The notes under the pieces were generated by a model. It worked only from the letters and a program-made list of their open reading frames with translations, made no database searches and was not told where the DNA came from. Shown here in pieces: positions 51,650 to 60,229 of a DNA stretch of 64,000 bases (position 1 is the stretch's first letter; each line of letters begins with the position of its first letter). A program made the translations under genes and the position numbers. Source of the stretch: an uncultured Clostridia bacterium (GTDB lineage: Bacteria; Bacillota; Clostridia; Christensenellales; Borkfalkiaceae); NCBI GenBank assembly GCA_904419075.1, contig CAJFQM010000003.1, positions 1 through 64,000 on the forward strand. Direction: 5' to 3'.

Positions 51650-51771
51650 CAAAACGCCGTGAAAGCTGAGTGAAATTTTCACAATTATAACCTATTTTTT
51701 CGATTTTGTCAAGCAGTCCGCAAAAATCTGACGATTTCTATATCTTTTCTCGAAATTATACGAACAAATGT

Positions 51772-51800
51772 TTGACAAATAATCTTCAAAGTGATAGACT
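51772..51800 (+). promoter_or_regulatory. SigA promoter of the radical-SAM repair pair
   Basis: TTGACA (51772-51777) and TAGACT (51795-51800) with a 17-bp spacer, 20 bases before the radical-SAM start; GAGGATAAAGAT is the ribosome site. Confidence 0.7.
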
Positions 51801-51820
51801 AATATTCAGAGGATAAAGAT

Positions 51821-53236
51821 ATGATAGACGAAGAGAGAATGAAGATTTTGACGGACGGAGCGAAATACGACGTATCCTGTTCGTCGTCGGGGTCAAGGCG
51901 GAAGAATACGAAAGACGGATTGGGGAACGCTTCTTTGGGGGGAATCTGTCATTCGTTCACGCAGGACGGAAGATGTATTTCCCTGTTAAAAATGCTGATG
52001 ACGAACGACTGCGTGTTCGACTGCAAATACTGTCCCAACCGCAGGAGCGCAGACGTACCGCGCGTGGTCGCTTCGCCCGAAGAAATGTGCGAATTAGTCA
52101 TGGCCTTTTACCGCCGCAATTATATCGAAGGCTTATTTCTCTCGTCCGCCGTCTATAAATCCCCCGACTATACGATGGAGCTTTTATTGGAGACGATAAA
52201 GACGCTTCGGGAAACTTATAAATTCAACGGCTATATTCATCTCAAAGGAATCCCGCATGCGGACAAAATTCTGACCGACCGCGCGGCGGCTTACGCCGAC
52301 CGCATGAGCTATAACATCGAGCTGCCGAGCGAACAGAGTCTGAAACTGTTGGCGCCGCAGAAGACAAAAGACAGCGTCTTTTCCCCCATGCGGCAATTGT
52401 GCGAAGAAAAGCGGGCATTGGCGCTCGAATACAAGCGGCGGACGGGGAAGGAAGAAAAACGAGGCGCGGGGCGCTTTCTTCCGGCCGGACAGACGACACA
52501 GATGATCGTCGGCGCTTCTCCCGAAACGGACGGACAAATTCTCAGACTCACCGAATTCATGTATCGGAAATATGATTTGAAACGAGTATATTATTCCTCT
52601 TACGTTCCCGTCGTACACGACCCTCTTCTGCCCGACGCGGCGGCGGGGCTTCTGAGGGAACATCGTCTGTATCAGGCGGATTGGCTTTTGAGATTTTACG
52701 GGTTCACGACGGAGGAAATCGCTCCCGCGGGAGAAAATCTTCCCGCGGAATACGATCCGAAATGCGCCTGGGCGCTTCGGAACATGCAATATTTCCCCGT
52801 GGAAATCAACCGCGCGAGCGTGGAACAGCTACTGCGGGTTCCCGGAATCGGAGCCAAAGGCGCCTATAAAATCGTCACGGCGAGAAAATACGCGAAGCTG
52901 ACCTTCGAGGACTTAAAAAAAATGCGGATCGTTCTGAAACGAGCCCGCCACTTCATCACCTGCAACGGAAAATTCTGCGGTACGGAAAATCCCGACAGAG
53001 TGCGTACACAGCTTATTTTGGCGGAACGGACGGACAGCGCGAAACAGCTCTCTATGTTCGACGCTTCTTCCCTGCCCCCCGCAAATTCCTTTTCCTTGCT
53101 CGATTCGGACACTGCACGGCTTTCCAAAACCGCGGAAGAAAGCGCGCTGACACTCTTCGCTTCCCGCGAAGATAAACAATTTCTGTTGAATTCCTCGCCC
53201 GAAACGGCGAAATCCGCCCTGACGGGAGAATTATGA
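51821..53236 (+). CDS. Putative DNA modification/repair radical SAM protein
   Basis: The 471-residue protein has the radical-SAM motif CVFDCKYC (C64, C68, C71) in an SplB-like barrel and a helix-hairpin-helix near residues 330-350 (VEQLLRVPGIGAKGAYKIVTAR) that binds DNA. After FITCNGKFCG comes a long variable tail. This matches the radical-SAM half of a two-gene system annotated as putative DNA modification or repair; the chemistry is not established. The DUF4130-type partner follows 37 bases later. Confidence 0.88.
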   Translation: MIDEERMKILTDGAKYDVSCSSSGSRRKNTKDGLGNASLGGICHSFTQDGRCISLLKMLMTNDCVFDCKYCPNRRSADVPRVVASPEEMCELVMAFYRRNYIEGLFLSSAVYKSPDYTMELLLETIKTLRETYKFNGYIHLKGIPHADKILTDRAAAYADRMSYNIELPSEQSLKLLAPQKTKDSVFSPMRQLCEEKRALALEYKRRTGKEEKRGAGRFLPAGQTTQMIVGASPETDGQILRLTEFMYRKYDLKRVYYSSYVPVVHDPLLPDAAAGLLREHRLYQADWLLRFYGFTTEEIAPAGENLPAEYDPKCAWALRNMQYFPVEINRASVEQLLRVPGIGAKGAYKIVTARKYAKLTFEDLKKMRIVLKRARHFITCNGKFCGTENPDRVRTQLILAERTDSAKQLSMFDASSLPPANSFSLLDSDTARLSKTAEESALTLFASREDKQFLLNSSPETAKSALTGEL

Positions 53237-53273
53237 CTCTCCGAGCGGGACAGAAAAAAGATAAGGAGAAAAA

Positions 53274-54029
53274 ATGCGGAATATCTATCTCACGGACGGA
53301 ACGGCGGAAACGTTTTTTACGGCAGTGTTCGACGCATACAGAGACGCCGACGCTTTTCTCAGCCCTTCGCGTGCTTTGCAGACGGCACTGGAAGATCGCT
53401 TTATTCCCGTACTTCCTTCAAAAGAAAAATCCGCGCGTGTCGTCAAAAAAATCCGAAGTATAGATAAAAATTGTCTCTATGACCTCGACTGCGCTCTGCG
53501 TACCCCCGCGGAGGACAGAGAACGCGCCGCTTTTGCTTATATCCGCCTTTTAATCAGACACAATGCCCCCATACGCGGCATGCTGACGTTTCCCGAAGTC
53601 AGGCGAATTGCGGAGCTCTCCGATCAGGTAGGCTCGGAACGCCACAGATTGAGCGGTTTTCTTCGGTTTCAGGAAACTGCCGACGGGGTTTTTTACGCGC
53701 CTTGCTCGCCCGATAACGACGTCGTCGATTTATTGATGCCGCACTTCGCGGCACGATTCAAAAACGCCCGATTTGTCATCCACGACGTCTCGCGCAAAAT
53801 CGCGGGAATTTATAACGGAAACGAATGGCTCGTCTCGCCTGTGGGGACGGCGGATATCGTGCTTTCCGAAAACGAAGAATCTTTTTCCGCGCTTTGGAAA
53901 AAATACTATCATACAGTCTATATCCCTGCGCGGAAAAACACGCGGCAAATGAAAGGCTACATGCCTGTCCGATATTGGAAATTCATGCCCGAAAAACAAA
54001 ATGAAGAAATAGAATTTCCCGAAAATTAA
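53274..54029 (+). CDS. DUF4130-type protein, partner of the radical SAM repair protein
   Basis: The 251-residue protein fits the family always coupled to the SplB-like radical-SAM gene: N-terminal YLTDGTAETFFTAVFDAY, middle EVRRIAELSDQVGSERHRLSGFLRFQE, and C-terminal DVSRKIAGIYNGNEW. The DUF4130 region resembles uracil-DNA-glycosylase-like folds by annotation in other genomes, but activity is unproven. AAGGAG lies upstream of ATG. It converges with a small minus-strand gene, overlapping by 4 bases at the 3' ends. Confidence 0.85.
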   Translation: MRNIYLTDGTAETFFTAVFDAYRDADAFLSPSRALQTALEDRFIPVLPSKEKSARVVKKIRSIDKNCLYDLDCALRTPAEDRERAAFAYIRLLIRHNAPIRGMLTFPEVRRIAELSDQVGSERHRLSGFLRFQETADGVFYAPCSPDNDVVDLLMPHFAARFKNARFVIHDVSRKIAGIYNGNEWLVSPVGTADIVLSENEESFSALWKKYYHTVYIPARKNTRQMKGYMPVRYWKFMPEKQNEEIEFPEN

Positions 54030-54289
54030 TCTTCTGCCGTGTAAATTTCTATCCCCAGCAATAATCCGTACCGAAACCCAATGGAGAAAACCCTGTCGTT
54101 TTCCGCTGCGATTTCCTCCAAAAAAGCCGTTTCGTATTCGTAATATAATTTTCTTTGCGTTTCGCTAAAAGTGTTCTGTAATTGTTCATAGAGATTTTTT
54201 TCTTTTTGAGATTTGGGATTTTTATGCGGCATTTCTATTTCTTTCACAATTTCGTTGCAACGGATTGCGTTAATCACCGAAATTTTCAT
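54026..54289 (-). CDS. Small DUF6809-like protein (87 aa)
   Basis: ATG 54289 is chosen because GAGGAGG lies 8-9 bases upstream; the longer frame is AT-rich and lacks a site. The product has a variable N-terminal half and the C-terminal pattern LQNTFSETQRKLYYEYETAF, then FSIGFRYGLLLGIEIY, resembling small helical DUF6809 proteins common in gut Clostridia. Function is unknown. Its stop overlaps the 3' end of the DUF4130 gene. Confidence 0.5.
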   Translation of the reverse strand: MKISVINAIRCNEIVKEIEMPHKNPKSQKEKNLYEQLQNTFSETQRKLYYEYETAFLEEIAAENDRVFSIGFRYGLLLGIEIYTAED

Positions 54290-54440
54290 AACGCCAACCT
54301 CCTCTATTGTTATTCTTAATTTTTCCTTTTTGTACTCTTTACTTCCATTATACCAATTTTTTATAAAATTTGTTATGATCGGGTCAGATGGAAGAAATTT
54401 TTTTAATCTTTGTGTAATGAGGGGAATTTTCACTTATGAT

Positions 54441-54482
54441 AAAAAAGGGCCACCGAATTCCGATAAGTCGGAATTCGGTGGC
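54441..54482 (-). terminator. Terminator of the ferritin-like gene
   Basis: A 15-bp perfect hairpin (54482-54468 with 54463-54449, 4-nt loop) followed on the minus strand by CC and a T6 run, 46 bases after the ferritin-like stop. Confidence 0.85.
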
Positions 54483-54528
54483 TTTCATCACTCCCCTACC
54501 CTGTGCGTTTGGTTCCGAAAGGCAATTT

Positions 54529-55158
54529 TCAGCAAGACGTGCTCATTTCCTTAAAGATACATTTGAATGTAGAAAGGTGCTCCTCTTCGTCCATTCGGAT
54601 GCGTTGGATCACTGCGGCGACCTGTTCGTTTTTTACGCGACAGAGAATTTTGGTATAGGTATCTATCGCATACTGTTCCGCAGCGATGTCGTCGAGGATC
54701 ATCTTCTGAGGATTTTTGGAATAAGAGACCGTGCGGGCAGAAAAATAATTAATCGGATAGGGCGGCAGATAGGAATATACGGGAGCTGCGCCCAACTTCA
54801 AAATTAATTTCCCCAAAATTTCGAGGTGTTTCATTTCTGTAATAGCAATTTTCAACAAAATATTCGCATAGTCCTTACAGCCCATATTATCGAATAAAAT
54901 GTGTTGATATATGTATTGCAGAACGGCGCAGAGTTCTCCTTCGTCGCCCGCATAGGCAGGAGAGACGATTTTCAGCGCCGCCGCGTCCTCCTCTATTCCG
55001 TCGAGCGCGGGATAAGCGATATCCAAAGCGCAGGTTTTTCCGCAATCGCAGAGACTGCCGTCGCACCCCGAAGGAATTTTAACGTCATTTTCCGCTTGAA
55101 GCGTCTCTTCCAAAATGCGAGACACGTCTTTGAGTTCCGTTTCCTTGTTGCTGTCCAT
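54529..55158 (-). CDS. Ferritin-like di-iron/manganese protein
   Basis: The 209-residue protein has a four-helix bundle with metal-ligand spacing: GELCAVLQYIYQH, ITEMKHLEIL (ExxH), AEQYAIDTY and RMDEEEHLSTF (ExxH). The first 50 residues hold a Cys-rich segment (GCDGSLCDCGKTC). It resembles bacterioferritin or manganese-catalase-like proteins, the latter known in spore coats (CotJC). A SigE-type promoter just upstream and the sporulation-type PRC-barrel neighbour favour a mother-cell role. Activity is not proven by sequence. Confidence 0.75.
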   Translation of the reverse strand: MDSNKETELKDVSRILEETLQAENDVKIPSGCDGSLCDCGKTCALDIAYPALDGIEEDAAALKIVSPAYAGDEGELCAVLQYIYQHILFDNMGCKDYANILLKIAITEMKHLEILGKLILKLGAAPVYSYLPPYPINYFSARTVSYSKNPQKMILDDIAAEQYAIDTYTKILCRVKNEQVAAVIQRIRMDEEEHLSTFKCIFKEMSTSC

Positions 55159-55186
55159 AAAGCACCCCTTTTTCGTATTGTTCTGT

Positions 55187-55213
55187 ATTATATGCCGACA
55201 GAGGCCGCTTTAT
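55187..55213 (-). promoter_or_regulatory. SigE-type (mother cell) promoter of the ferritin-like gene
   Basis: ATA (55213-55211), a 16-bp spacer and CATATAAT (55194-55187) fit the SigE form ATA-N16-CATACANT with one mismatch. The mRNA would start about 20 bases before ATG. Confidence 0.5.
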
Positions 55214-55218
55214 GCGAA

Positions 55219-55629
55219 TTATTCGTATTCCTCATAGCTGCGGCGATTCGGATAAGAGGGCGGCGGGGGAGGATTTTGAGGAAATCCACCGTTCGGACCC
55301 GAAGGAGAACTCGGATAACAGTTACCCGGACTCGGAGGACAAGGCGGAGGGGTTCCGCCGCCACCGCCTCTGATCGGTTTCCGACCGCAAGGTTTCGGGG
55401 GCATATTGAAGTTGACCAAAACGACGTCATCGCCGATTTTTATGATATTTTTCATATCGATAAATTGTTCGTTCTTCCAAAATCCGAAGCCCTTCCCGCC
55501 CGGAGCCACGATTCCTATCAATCTATTTTCGGGATAACAAAACACCAGATCGCACACTTTGCCCAAGCGCCTGCCGTCGGCCGTGTTGACGACTTCTTTC
55601 GTGCGAAGTTCCGAAAAGCTCATTTCCAT
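55219..55629 (-). CDS. YlmC/YmxH-family PRC-barrel sporulation protein with Pro-rich tail
   Basis: The first 80 residues are the PRC-barrel domain of the YlmC/YmxH family: SFSELRTKEVVNTADGRRLGKV, LVFCYPENRLIGIVAPG, NIIKIGDDVVLV. Members are expressed during sporulation in Bacillus and Clostridium. Here the domain is followed by a 55-residue Gly/Pro/Ser tail (GGGGGTPPPCPP and later PPPPPSYP) that the short family members lack. ATG 55629 has GGAGG 8 bases upstream. Confidence 0.8.
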   Translation of the reverse strand: MEMSFSELRTKEVVNTADGRRLGKVCDLVFCYPENRLIGIVAPGGKGFGFWKNEQFIDMKNIIKIGDDVVLVNFNMPPKPCGRKPIRGGGGGTPPPCPPSPGNCYPSSPSGPNGGFPQNPPPPPSYPNRRSYEEYE

Positions 55630-55713
55630 ACGCAATTCCTCCGCATTTTCTGCTTTTATTATTTTTTGTCTTTTTTTTCGGGTTCTTTCGTTGCTATACT
55701 CTACAATATATGC

Positions 55714-55743
55714 AAAAAGGCGCGGCCTTTGCCACGCCTTTTT
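55714..55743. terminator. Bidirectional terminator downstream of pmbA-like gene
   Basis: AAAAAGGCG (55714-55722) pairs with CGCCTTTTT (55735-55743), with T runs on both strands. On the minus strand it follows the stop of the PmbA-like gene. Confidence 0.75.
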
Positions 55744-55758
55744 TATTTTTCTTTCTAT

Positions 55759-56991
55759 TTATTTCGTCACTTTCATTCTGACGATTAAAGGTTTATAATC
55801 GGAACAGTCCGTATGCGAGAGAGAATCTTCCGCCTGACCGATAAAATTCTTCCCGTAAATATCGAAGAGATTTCCCGAAACCCCGATTTCCGGCAGCCGC
55901 CCGACGAACTTCCCGTCCCGACAGAGAAACGCCACCTGAACAGGCGTTGCAAAATTTCCGTCGGGCGTCGTATCTCCGCCGCTGCACATCACGATATAGA
56001 CGCAATCCTCTCCCTTTGTGAGTTCCTTTATCGTCTTTCCCGAACTCCTGACACGCACCTGAGAGATTCCCGTCTGCGGAACACCGTCATAGGACGAAAC
56101 GGCGCTTCCCGTAACGGGAATATCGTACTTCTTCGCGTCCGTCTTGGAGGCCAAGGGCGAACGGAAAACGCCCCGATCGAAAATAATATTCCGATACTCT
56201 TCGTTGACAACGCCCTCGTCGTCGAAAAACGGTTCCGAAAAACAGCTTTCGGGATTTCTGTCTTCGTAAATCGTAACTCGTTCGTCAAATACCTGCTTCC
56301 CCGTCTTTCCCGCAAACAATCCCGTTCCGTTCGCACAGGAATCGGCGCGGATATCCGAATACAGTTTACTGAAACCCAAATCGTATATGGAGGTCAGGAC
56401 AGGATATTCGCCCGCTTTAATATCGACGGGCGTGAAATATGCGCGGGTATGTTCTTCGATATCCGCGACTATTTTTTCGACGTCAAACGTCTGTCCCGAA
56501 TAGGAATACCCCGAGTCGATGATATTTGCCGACGACTTTTCCTTCATAAGTATAGAAATCTGATAAAAATTCGTCTTATAGGAAAGGTCGAGTCCCGAAT
56601 CATTGACGAGTCGAGTCTCTGTCTCCACTTTCAGAATATTATTGCTATACAAAAATTGCGGACACTTTTCTTTCAGGCTCTGCAAGAGCTGTTTCACGCG
56701 CTCCACGAACTCTTTGTCGCTCAAAAGTTTTTTGGACGCATCCACGCTTTTCTTTCGGTTTTCGGAAAATTCCGCCGCATAGGGAATTTGATTTTTGAGG
56801 TTTTCTTCCGCCTTTTTCCACGCCTTTTCCTCGTCGTATTCGCCGGCAGTGCCGTAAATGCCTATTTTGCCGTCCTCTATGACGCGGTACCCTTGCTTCT
56901 TTGTGCTGACGAACCGCACGGATTTGATTTCGCTCGCCGCGAGAGCGACCGTCGTCGTCCGCGTCTTTACCGTCAATTTTTCTCTTTTCAT
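55759..56991 (-). CDS. TldD/PmbA-family protein, PmbA (TldE)-like
   Basis: The 410-residue protein belongs to the TldD/PmbA family by DSGLDLSYKTNFYQISILMKEK, FDRGVFRSPLASKTDAKKY and the C-terminal GGDTTPDGNFATPVQVAFLCRDG. It lacks the HExxxH zinc site, as expected for the TldE partner of the heterodimeric peptidase. TldD/E degrade unfolded peptides and mature some RiPPs. Start 56991 is chosen since GAGGAGGG lies 8 bases upstream, within the end of tldD. Confidence 0.88.
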   Translation of the reverse strand: MKREKLTVKTRTTTVALAASEIKSVRFVSTKKQGYRVIEDGKIGIYGTAGEYDEEKAWKKAEENLKNQIPYAAEFSENRKKSVDASKKLLSDKEFVERVKQLLQSLKEKCPQFLYSNNILKVETETRLVNDSGLDLSYKTNFYQISILMKEKSSANIIDSGYSYSGQTFDVEKIVADIEEHTRAYFTPVDIKAGEYPVLTSIYDLGFSKLYSDIRADSCANGTGLFAGKTGKQVFDERVTIYEDRNPESCFSEPFFDDEGVVNEEYRNIIFDRGVFRSPLASKTDAKKYDIPVTGSAVSSYDGVPQTGISQVRVRSSGKTIKELTKGEDCVYIVMCSGGDTTPDGNFATPVQVAFLCRDGKFVGRLPEIGVSGNLFDIYGKNFIGQAEDSLSHTDCSDYKPLIVRMKVTK

Positions 56992-57005
56992 GAATCCGTC
57001 CCTCC

Positions 57006-58343
57006 TCATTGCACCTTCATTTTCGATACGGAGACATACGGCGCGCCGAAGCCCACGGGAAGCGGGAATTGTTCCATTTTCCCGCATCCGCCCGTAATAA
57101 AGCACAAAATTTCCTCGTCCTTGGAAACGCCGTCTATAAGCCCCAAGGTTTCAAACACGTCGCCCGAAATCACGGAGATTTTGACGGGACGACCGATCTT
57201 TCCGTCCTTGATTTCATAGCTGATATTCGGCGCCATCGTAAACGTACTCATACCGCTTCCGTGTTTGATCGTCTTTATGAAATAGCCGTGTTTTACGTTC
57301 TTGACAAGCTCTTCAAACGTCTTGTCGCCGCCCTCTATCACGGTCGTCGTCATGCGGACGATGGGCTCGAATTCTATCCCCACGGCGCGGGCATTGCCCG
57401 TCACGGCTTCGTCGAGCTCCGCAGCCGTCTCCGCGCTGTGCAGACGCCCCGCAAGAACGCCGTTTTTAATGAGATACGTCTTTCCCGCCTTCGTTCCTTC
57501 GTCGTCGTAAGGCACATAGCCGCAGCCCTCAAAAGTGCCCGATTCGAGAATGGAAAGGCAATCGCTCCCGACTTTCTTGCCGATCTGCCATTCCCGCTTC
57601 ATCGTCTCGTCGCCGAGCATAAAGTCTGCCTCGCTCTTATGCCCGAAGGACTCGTGCGCAAACACGCCCGCCGCCTCGGGAGAGAGAATGACGGGATAAT
57701 CGCCCGGCTCGACGTCCGTCGCCTCTTTCAGAAAGTTGAGTCCCTCTTCGATACTCGCCAAAACGCCTTCCGAAATGCCTTTCAAATCGGAAAATTTCGT
57801 CCTTCCCTGCTGATAATTAAAGGAAAAATTCTTTTCTCCCTCCGCGGCGTAAAAGGACGTCGCGACGCCGCAGGTCTGATAATCGTAGGCGAGATCCGCT
57901 CCCTTGCTCGACTGAAACGTAAAATCGCTGTGCCTGTCTGTATACAACAGAGTCGCCAGCTTGATCTCGGGATATTTCTTCACGAGAGGAAACAGCTCCT
58001 TCAACAGCTTTTGCTTTTCGTCCCGAGCGACGGATTCCGTCGAACAGTCCCTGAATAAAAAAGTCTTTGCCCGATTGACTTCAAATCTCTTTACAACGGG
58101 ATTTTCTTCAATATCCGCGCAATATTCCGCCAATTCATAAAGCCCGTCGAGTTCTTTCTGTACGTTCGAGAGAGTCTCCGTCGAAGCATAATACCACATT
58201 TTTCCGTCAAATACGCGGATAAACGCTCCGTCCGTCACTCGCTCCTTATTTTCTGCCAAAACGCCGTTTTTGTAGATTACCGCAGAAGTACACCTGCGCT
58301 CTGTCCGCACGTCGGCGTAATAGCCTTTCCGAAAACGATACAT
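57006..58343 (-). CDS. tldD: TldD-like zinc metallopeptidase
   Basis: The 445-residue protein has the TldD active-site motif GVFAHESFGHKSEADFM (HExxxH) and the C-terminal CFITGGCGKMEQFPLPVGFGAP. With the PmbA-like partner downstream it forms the heterodimer that feeds unfolded peptides to the zinc site. AAGGAGG lies before ATG. It has a near-consensus promoter (58430-58458). No RiPP precursor is adjacent, so housekeeping peptide turnover is likely. Confidence 0.9.
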   Translation of the reverse strand: MYRFRKGYYADVRTERRCTSAVIYKNGVLAENKERVTDGAFIRVFDGKMWYYASTETLSNVQKELDGLYELAEYCADIEENPVVKRFEVNRAKTFLFRDCSTESVARDEKQKLLKELFPLVKKYPEIKLATLLYTDRHSDFTFQSSKGADLAYDYQTCGVATSFYAAEGEKNFSFNYQQGRTKFSDLKGISEGVLASIEEGLNFLKEATDVEPGDYPVILSPEAAGVFAHESFGHKSEADFMLGDETMKREWQIGKKVGSDCLSILESGTFEGCGYVPYDDEGTKAGKTYLIKNGVLAGRLHSAETAAELDEAVTGNARAVGIEFEPIVRMTTTVIEGGDKTFEELVKNVKHGYFIKTIKHGSGMSTFTMAPNISYEIKDGKIGRPVKISVISGDVFETLGLIDGVSKDEEILCFITGGCGKMEQFPLPVGFGAPYVSVSKMKVQ

Positions 58344-58429
58344 CGTCCGCCTCCTTATTTTTGAATGTTCCTTTACAACGGCTCCGAGGGAAACTTTTAC
58401 GGGCCGTTTTCATAGAATGATTATGTTAT

Positions 58430-58458
58430 ATTATAATATATACCCGCCTGAAAATCAA
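58430..58458 (-). promoter_or_regulatory. SigA promoter of tldD-pmbA
   Basis: TTGATT (58458-58453) and TATAAT (58435-58430) with a 17-bp spacer, 86 bases before tldD. Confidence 0.7.
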
Positions 58459-58482
58459 GTAAATCGATTACTCCTTTTTTCC

Positions 58483-58513
58483 GAAAAAAATGCCGAAGCA
58501 CAGGCCTCGGCAT
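58483..58513 (-). terminator. Terminator of sigG
   Basis: ATGCCGA-a-GC (58490-58499) pairs with GC-c-TCGGCAT (58504-58513) around ACAG, followed by T7 on the minus strand, 66 bases after the sigG stop. Confidence 0.8.
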
Positions 58514-58578
58514 GAAAAAATGATTATCGTTCAAAAAACTACGTTGCGTTTCCGTCGAAAGAGATTTCATCAAATATT

Positions 58579-59313
58579 TCAAGAGATATTCAAACGGATG
58601 TTATTGAGAGCGTTCTTTTCCAATCTTGAAACCTGAGCCTGAGAAATGCCCACCTCTTCGGAAATTTCCGTCTGGGTCTTGCCCTCGTAATAGCGGAGAA
58701 AAAGAATCCTCTTTTCCCGCTCGCCGAGGCGTTCCATGGCTTCGTTCAGGGCGACGCGCTCCGTCCAAACCTCGTCGTTGTTCTTCTCGTCGCAGAGCTG
58801 GTCCATCAGAAGCAGCGTATCCCCCGCCTTATTATATACGGGATCATACAGGGAAACGGGGTCGGATATGGCGTCGAGCGAGGCGATTTTTTCGAGCGTC
58901 GCCTCTTCGTCCCGTTCCTCTATGGATTCCCTGACTTTCAGGACGCGATAGGCGGTGTCTCGGATACTTCTGGACACGCGCAGGGAATTTCCGTCGCGGA
59001 GATAGCGTTTTATTTCTCCGATAATCATGGGGACCGCATAAGTGGAGAACTTGACTCCGACGCTCAGATCGAAATTGTCTATTGCCTTAATCAGTCCCAC
59101 GCACCCCGCCTGAAACACGTCGTCCGCATTGGCGTTTTTCGCCCAGAAGCGCTTTACCAGCGACAAGACCAACCGCATGTTTCCAACGATGAATTTTTCC
59201 CGCGCGGACTTATCACCCGCTTTGAGTTTCTTCATCAGCTCTTCGTTTTCTTTCGCGGTCAAAAGAGGCAGCCCGGACGTATCCACGCCGCATATTTCCA
59301 CTTTCTGCATCAT
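58579..59313 (-). CDS. sigG: RNA polymerase sporulation sigma factor SigG
   Basis: The 244-residue protein starts MMQKVEICGVDTSGLPLL, the typical SigG N-terminus, and has region 2 (DDVFQAGCVGLIKAIDNFDLSVGVKFSTYAVPMIIGEIKR) and region 4 (KTQTEISEEVGISQAQVSRLEKNAL). It directs late forespore transcription. GGAGG is 8 bases before ATG. It lies 105 bp after sigE, as in other endospore formers; that gap could hold its forespore promoter, but no exact SigF site was seen. Confidence 0.96.
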   Translation of the reverse strand: MMQKVEICGVDTSGLPLLTAKENEELMKKLKAGDKSAREKFIVGNMRLVLSLVKRFWAKNANADDVFQAGCVGLIKAIDNFDLSVGVKFSTYAVPMIIGEIKRYLRDGNSLRVSRSIRDTAYRVLKVRESIEERDEEATLEKIASLDAISDPVSLYDPVYNKAGDTLLLMDQLCDEKNNDEVWTERVALNEAMERLGEREKRILFLRYYEGKTQTEISEEVGISQAQVSRLEKNALNNIRLNIS

Positions 59314-59418
59314 GCTCGTTTCCTCCTTCTTATGTACAATGGATCTGAGAGGAACTTTTAACCAGTATGTGCCGTTTTTTCCTTTTTTATCGATTCTTTT
59401 CCGTTTTTATGAAAACAT

Positions 59419-60126
59419 TTATACCATTTTCGAAATTTCTTTCCTGAGACGCTGAATAATCTTCTTTTCCAGCCTCGAAATATAACTTTGCGAAATTCCC
59501 AGCAAATCCGCCACGTCCTTTTGCGTCATCTCTTCGCCGCCGTTCAGTCCGAAACGCAGAAACATGATTTTCCGCTCCCGTTCGGACAGCTTTTTCAAAG
59601 CGTCCTTCAATAATTCCTTTTCCGCGCTCGATTCGATATCCCCGTAAACACTGTCCGCAGACGTGCCGAGAATATCCGACAGCAAAAGTTCGTTGCCTTC
59701 GAAATCGGTGTTCAGAGGTTCGTCAAACGAAACTTCGCTCTTTAACCGAACGGTACGCCGCAAATACATGAGAATTTCATTCTCGATGCACCTCGAAGCA
59801 TAGGTTGCCAGCTTGATGTTTTTATCCGGCTTGAAGGAATTGATCGCCTTGATCAGTCCGATCGTCCCCACCGAAACGAGGTCGTCCGGATCCACGCCCG
59901 TATTATCGAACTTTCGGGCTATGTATACCACCAAGCGAAGATTGTGCTGGATGAGTTCGGCTTTTACTTTATCCGTTTCCTCGCCCTGTTCCAACTTCCC
60001 CAGCATCTCGCTTTCCTGCTCGGGAGAAAGAGGGAGCGGCAGAGCTTCCGTCCCGCAGATATAATCCACCGTATTTTCCGCGTCGAATTGTCGTAAAAAA
60101 CATTTTAGTATTTCCTTGATTTTCAT
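59419..60126 (-). CDS. sigE: RNA polymerase sporulation sigma factor SigE
   Basis: The 235-residue protein has a short pro-region ([20 protein letters not shown]) then [17 protein letters not shown], region 2 ([38 protein letters not shown]) and region 4 ([24 protein letters not shown]), matching SigE, the early mother-cell sigma factor made as a precursor and cleaved by SpoIIGA. It follows spoIIGA by 103 bp. Confidence 0.96.
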   Translation of the reverse strand: MKIKEILKCFLRQFDAENTVDYICGTEALPLPLSPEQESEMLGKLEQGEETDKVKAELIQHNLRLVVYIARKFDNTGVDPDDLVSVGTIGLIKAINSFKPDKNIKLATYASRCIENEILMYLRRTVRLKSEVSFDEPLNTDFEGNELLLSDILGTSADSVYGDIESSAEKELLKDALKKLSERERKIMFLRFGLNGGEEMTQKDVADLLGISQSYISRLEKKIIQRLRKEISKMV

Positions 60127-60229
60127 GATGTTACCTCAACCTCCTCTCGCGACTTCGGTCACACAACAATAATTTTCCGTCAAACCGACCCCGAATCGCC
60201 GATCCTTTATTACCCCCGCCCGTCTTCCG

